Shown one piece after another: positions 62,262-64,000 of a DNA stretch of 64,000 nt. The position numbers and the translations under genes are program-made. Position 1 is the first letter of the stretch. Every line of letters starts with the position of its first letter. The DNA comes from Collybia mongolica (taxonomy: Eukaryota; Basidiomycota; Agaricomycetes; Agaricales; Clitocybaceae), in assembly GCA_013420905.1 (NCBI GenBank), contig JAAXNY010000006.1, positions 930,001-994,000 on the forward strand, in the 5' to 3' direction. The notes under the pieces are model-generated. The model saw nothing but the letters and a program-made list of their open reading frames with translations. It was not told the DNA's origin and did no database searches.

Positions 62262-64000
62262 GGGGGGATGTCGACGACAGGGCGTCGAGAAAAGGATGAA
62301 GTGAGCAAAAGTGGAGGAGAAGGGGCAAAAGGAGTCATCAAAGTAAGCGGCGTGGTGATATATATAATAGACGGGAAAAGAGATCAGGGCCCAACAACCG
62401 GTTTCTCCTCTCGCACGATCATGGCGATCAAGCTGGAAGAAAGATTCATCTCGCGTTGCAGGGAAGTTTAAGATGTCATATTTGAATGTCATCTTTGTAT
62501 CGAAACAGCCGCGTGCCTTTGTTTTGCCGAATTAGATTGTCTCCGCTGGTAATCGGTAACCCTGTTTGATCTCAGATCCATGTCAATACATTCTTAACCT
62601 GGTTGTCACGAAAAAAGGCCCCTTGCAAAAAGTCTATTACAATGACATGTGTACGCTCGTTTTTAATATTACGACAGCCAACTTGTGTTGAGGCTGAGGC
62701 TGGGCCTCATGAGGTGCAGTGCAACGGCTGCCTATCATTGGAAGAAATGAAGAGAGCGGGCATAACGAGCCAATAACTCAAATGCTTCTGTGCACGAAAA
62801 TCGGCTGCCGCAAGGATGAAGTTTGACTTTGGAAGGGTCTGTGGAGGTTACGCACATGATTGGACTTGGGCCCACGCAGATTGCCGTTCCAGGCCATGAC
62901 ACGTCGCAACGGAGCTGTTTATAACGACGCCGCCCCGATGCCATCTCGGATGTGGCTTGTCTTTCCGCTTCCCCGGGCTCTGGGGAAGTCGCAGATGGCG
63001 ATCTGGCCCGGTTATAAAATTCAATTGCCCATTACTGGTCATTATTCCGCTTCAGGCACGTTATCATCAAATACTTGTTGATCGCGTCAAATCTTATCAG
63101 TTCAAAATCACATCTCCTTGTTTCGATCGGTCCCGTTCTCCCCCCCACAGCCGCCTTGTCTAACCTCCATTTACTTAGCCTCCGCGGTAAAAAAAAATCA
63201 ATTGCTCTCTGAATTGCCGTAACTCTACATAGCCCCTTTCTTAACATACTTAGTCTTTGGTGCCGAGAACGAGAACAACGTCGCCACCTGTCCATTCCAG
63301 GGTCAGCTGCCGCCCCTTATTTACTCAAGTAACTCAAACCTCCCCGTTTTTTACTTCATACCAGCCCGAATCGATATATCACAGCGTTCCGAATGTTCCT
63401 CCCACATGGCACGCGGATACCACGATATGTTATGATTTGTTGAGAAAGGAGCCCAACAGGCGGAACCACGAATCCGATGGGTAGATCCGTGTCCATACAT
63501 ATCAATTACAAACTGCCGCTGGTCACGGCATCTTCTGCTCAAGTGGGGCCCAAGGGCCAGCGGCGGACGCACAACATAGGGTAAACCCAGCCTAGAAGCT
63601 ATTCCGAAAACATGTATGGGTCGCCGGACCGGCGGCGCTTTGAATTCTTCGAAAGGGCTTGAAAGGTACTGGAAATCCTCACGCGAACCTAACCACCATT
63701 GACCTAACGGGGCTCCTGAGCTAAAGTACACACCTTCCAGCTTCCAGGCTCGGAAGTAGTAGCACTTTGACGGTGATATAGCATCCTTACACATAGGGTT
63801 CTTGATATGCTCGACTCCAGTCAACCCTGCTTCTTGTGACACAAGCCTTCGGGGTAAACGCGCTCACTGCCACTAGAACTAGTCATCACATGCTTTAAGC
63901 TGGAATGGCCATTAGAAGGGGTTATAGGGAGGTATCTCGATCCAGGGTTCCTTCTACTACCCTTGTTTTGATGGGCCGATCAGAACTGCCGATTACGGTT
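62262..64000. other. Terminal 1.7 kb, no gene supported
   Basis: This begins with the SSN6 promoter (62262 to about 62700). Beyond it there are only short frames, the longest 163 codons at 63351-63842 (-), which shows no known domain and lacks introns unlike the neighbours. A gene extending in from the right cannot be excluded. Confidence 0.45.

Noticed and set aside
63351..63842. 163-codon frame near the right edge
   Set aside because: No recognisable domain and no splice structure like its neighbours; likely chance.
1..64000. CRISPR arrays, operons, ribosome-binding sites
   Set aside because: Intron-rich eukaryotic nuclear sequence; no regularly spaced repeats were seen and bacterial signals do not apply.

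Overview
The window looks like nuclear DNA of a filamentous basidiomycete (Agaricomycotina). Genes are split by many short GT-AG introns (mostly 45-60 nt), both strands are used, and gene families typical of mushroom-forming fungi are present: a reducing polyketide synthase with a terminal reductase, an FAD oxidoreductase of the kind found beside such synthases, a multi-pass membrane protein with a hydrophilic tail, and an integrase-type DNA transposon. Gene models were built by hand from reading frames, splice sites and family similarity. For seven genes the summed exons came out as exact multiples of three, which supports those models.

Layout. 1-1697 (-): end of an unrecognised gene running off the left edge. 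2126-7443 (-): PHD-finger gene whose first exon is split by a 1,939-bp DNA transposon (5483-7421). 7708-9111 (+): DNMT2 tRNA methyltransferase, divergent from the PHD gene. 9347-11322 (+): peroxisomal SCP-x-type thiolase. 11.3-14.5 kb: gene-poor. 14521-16669 (+): WW-domain, glutamine-rich protein. 18200-18937 (-): mitochondrial ISCA-type Fe-S assembly factor. 19382-20791 (-): GET3. 20972-23142 (+): SRP68. 23381-23465 (+): intron-containing tRNA-Gln(CUG). 24088-27256 (-): KU80. 27543-32593 (+): SNF2-family remodeller with bromodomain. 33066-41884 (-): reducing polyketide synthase. 43082-45300 (-): FAD oxidoreductase. 46078-47569 (+): seven-helix membrane protein. 49329-51482 (-): Yap1-like bZIP factor. 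53143-54613 (-): ERF4 palmitoyltransferase subunit. 58174-62261 (-): SSN6/CYC8 TPR corepressor. The last 1.7 kb shows no gene.

How the genes relate. Most are unrelated housekeeping loci, several paired head to head across short shared promoters (PHD gene/DNMT2, GET3/SRP68, KU80/SNF2). GET3 and SRP68 both serve protein delivery to the ER membrane. The most accessory stretch is 33-47.6 kb, where the polyketide synthase, the FAD enzyme and possibly the membrane protein could form a small biosynthetic locus. The best local discovery is the transposon: perfect 27-bp terminal inverted repeats, a 6-bp target duplication, a same-strand transposase gene that keeps its N-terminal part but has lost the catalytic core, and an insertion 22 bp after the start codon of a gene that is otherwise an intact 1,000-codon reading frame.
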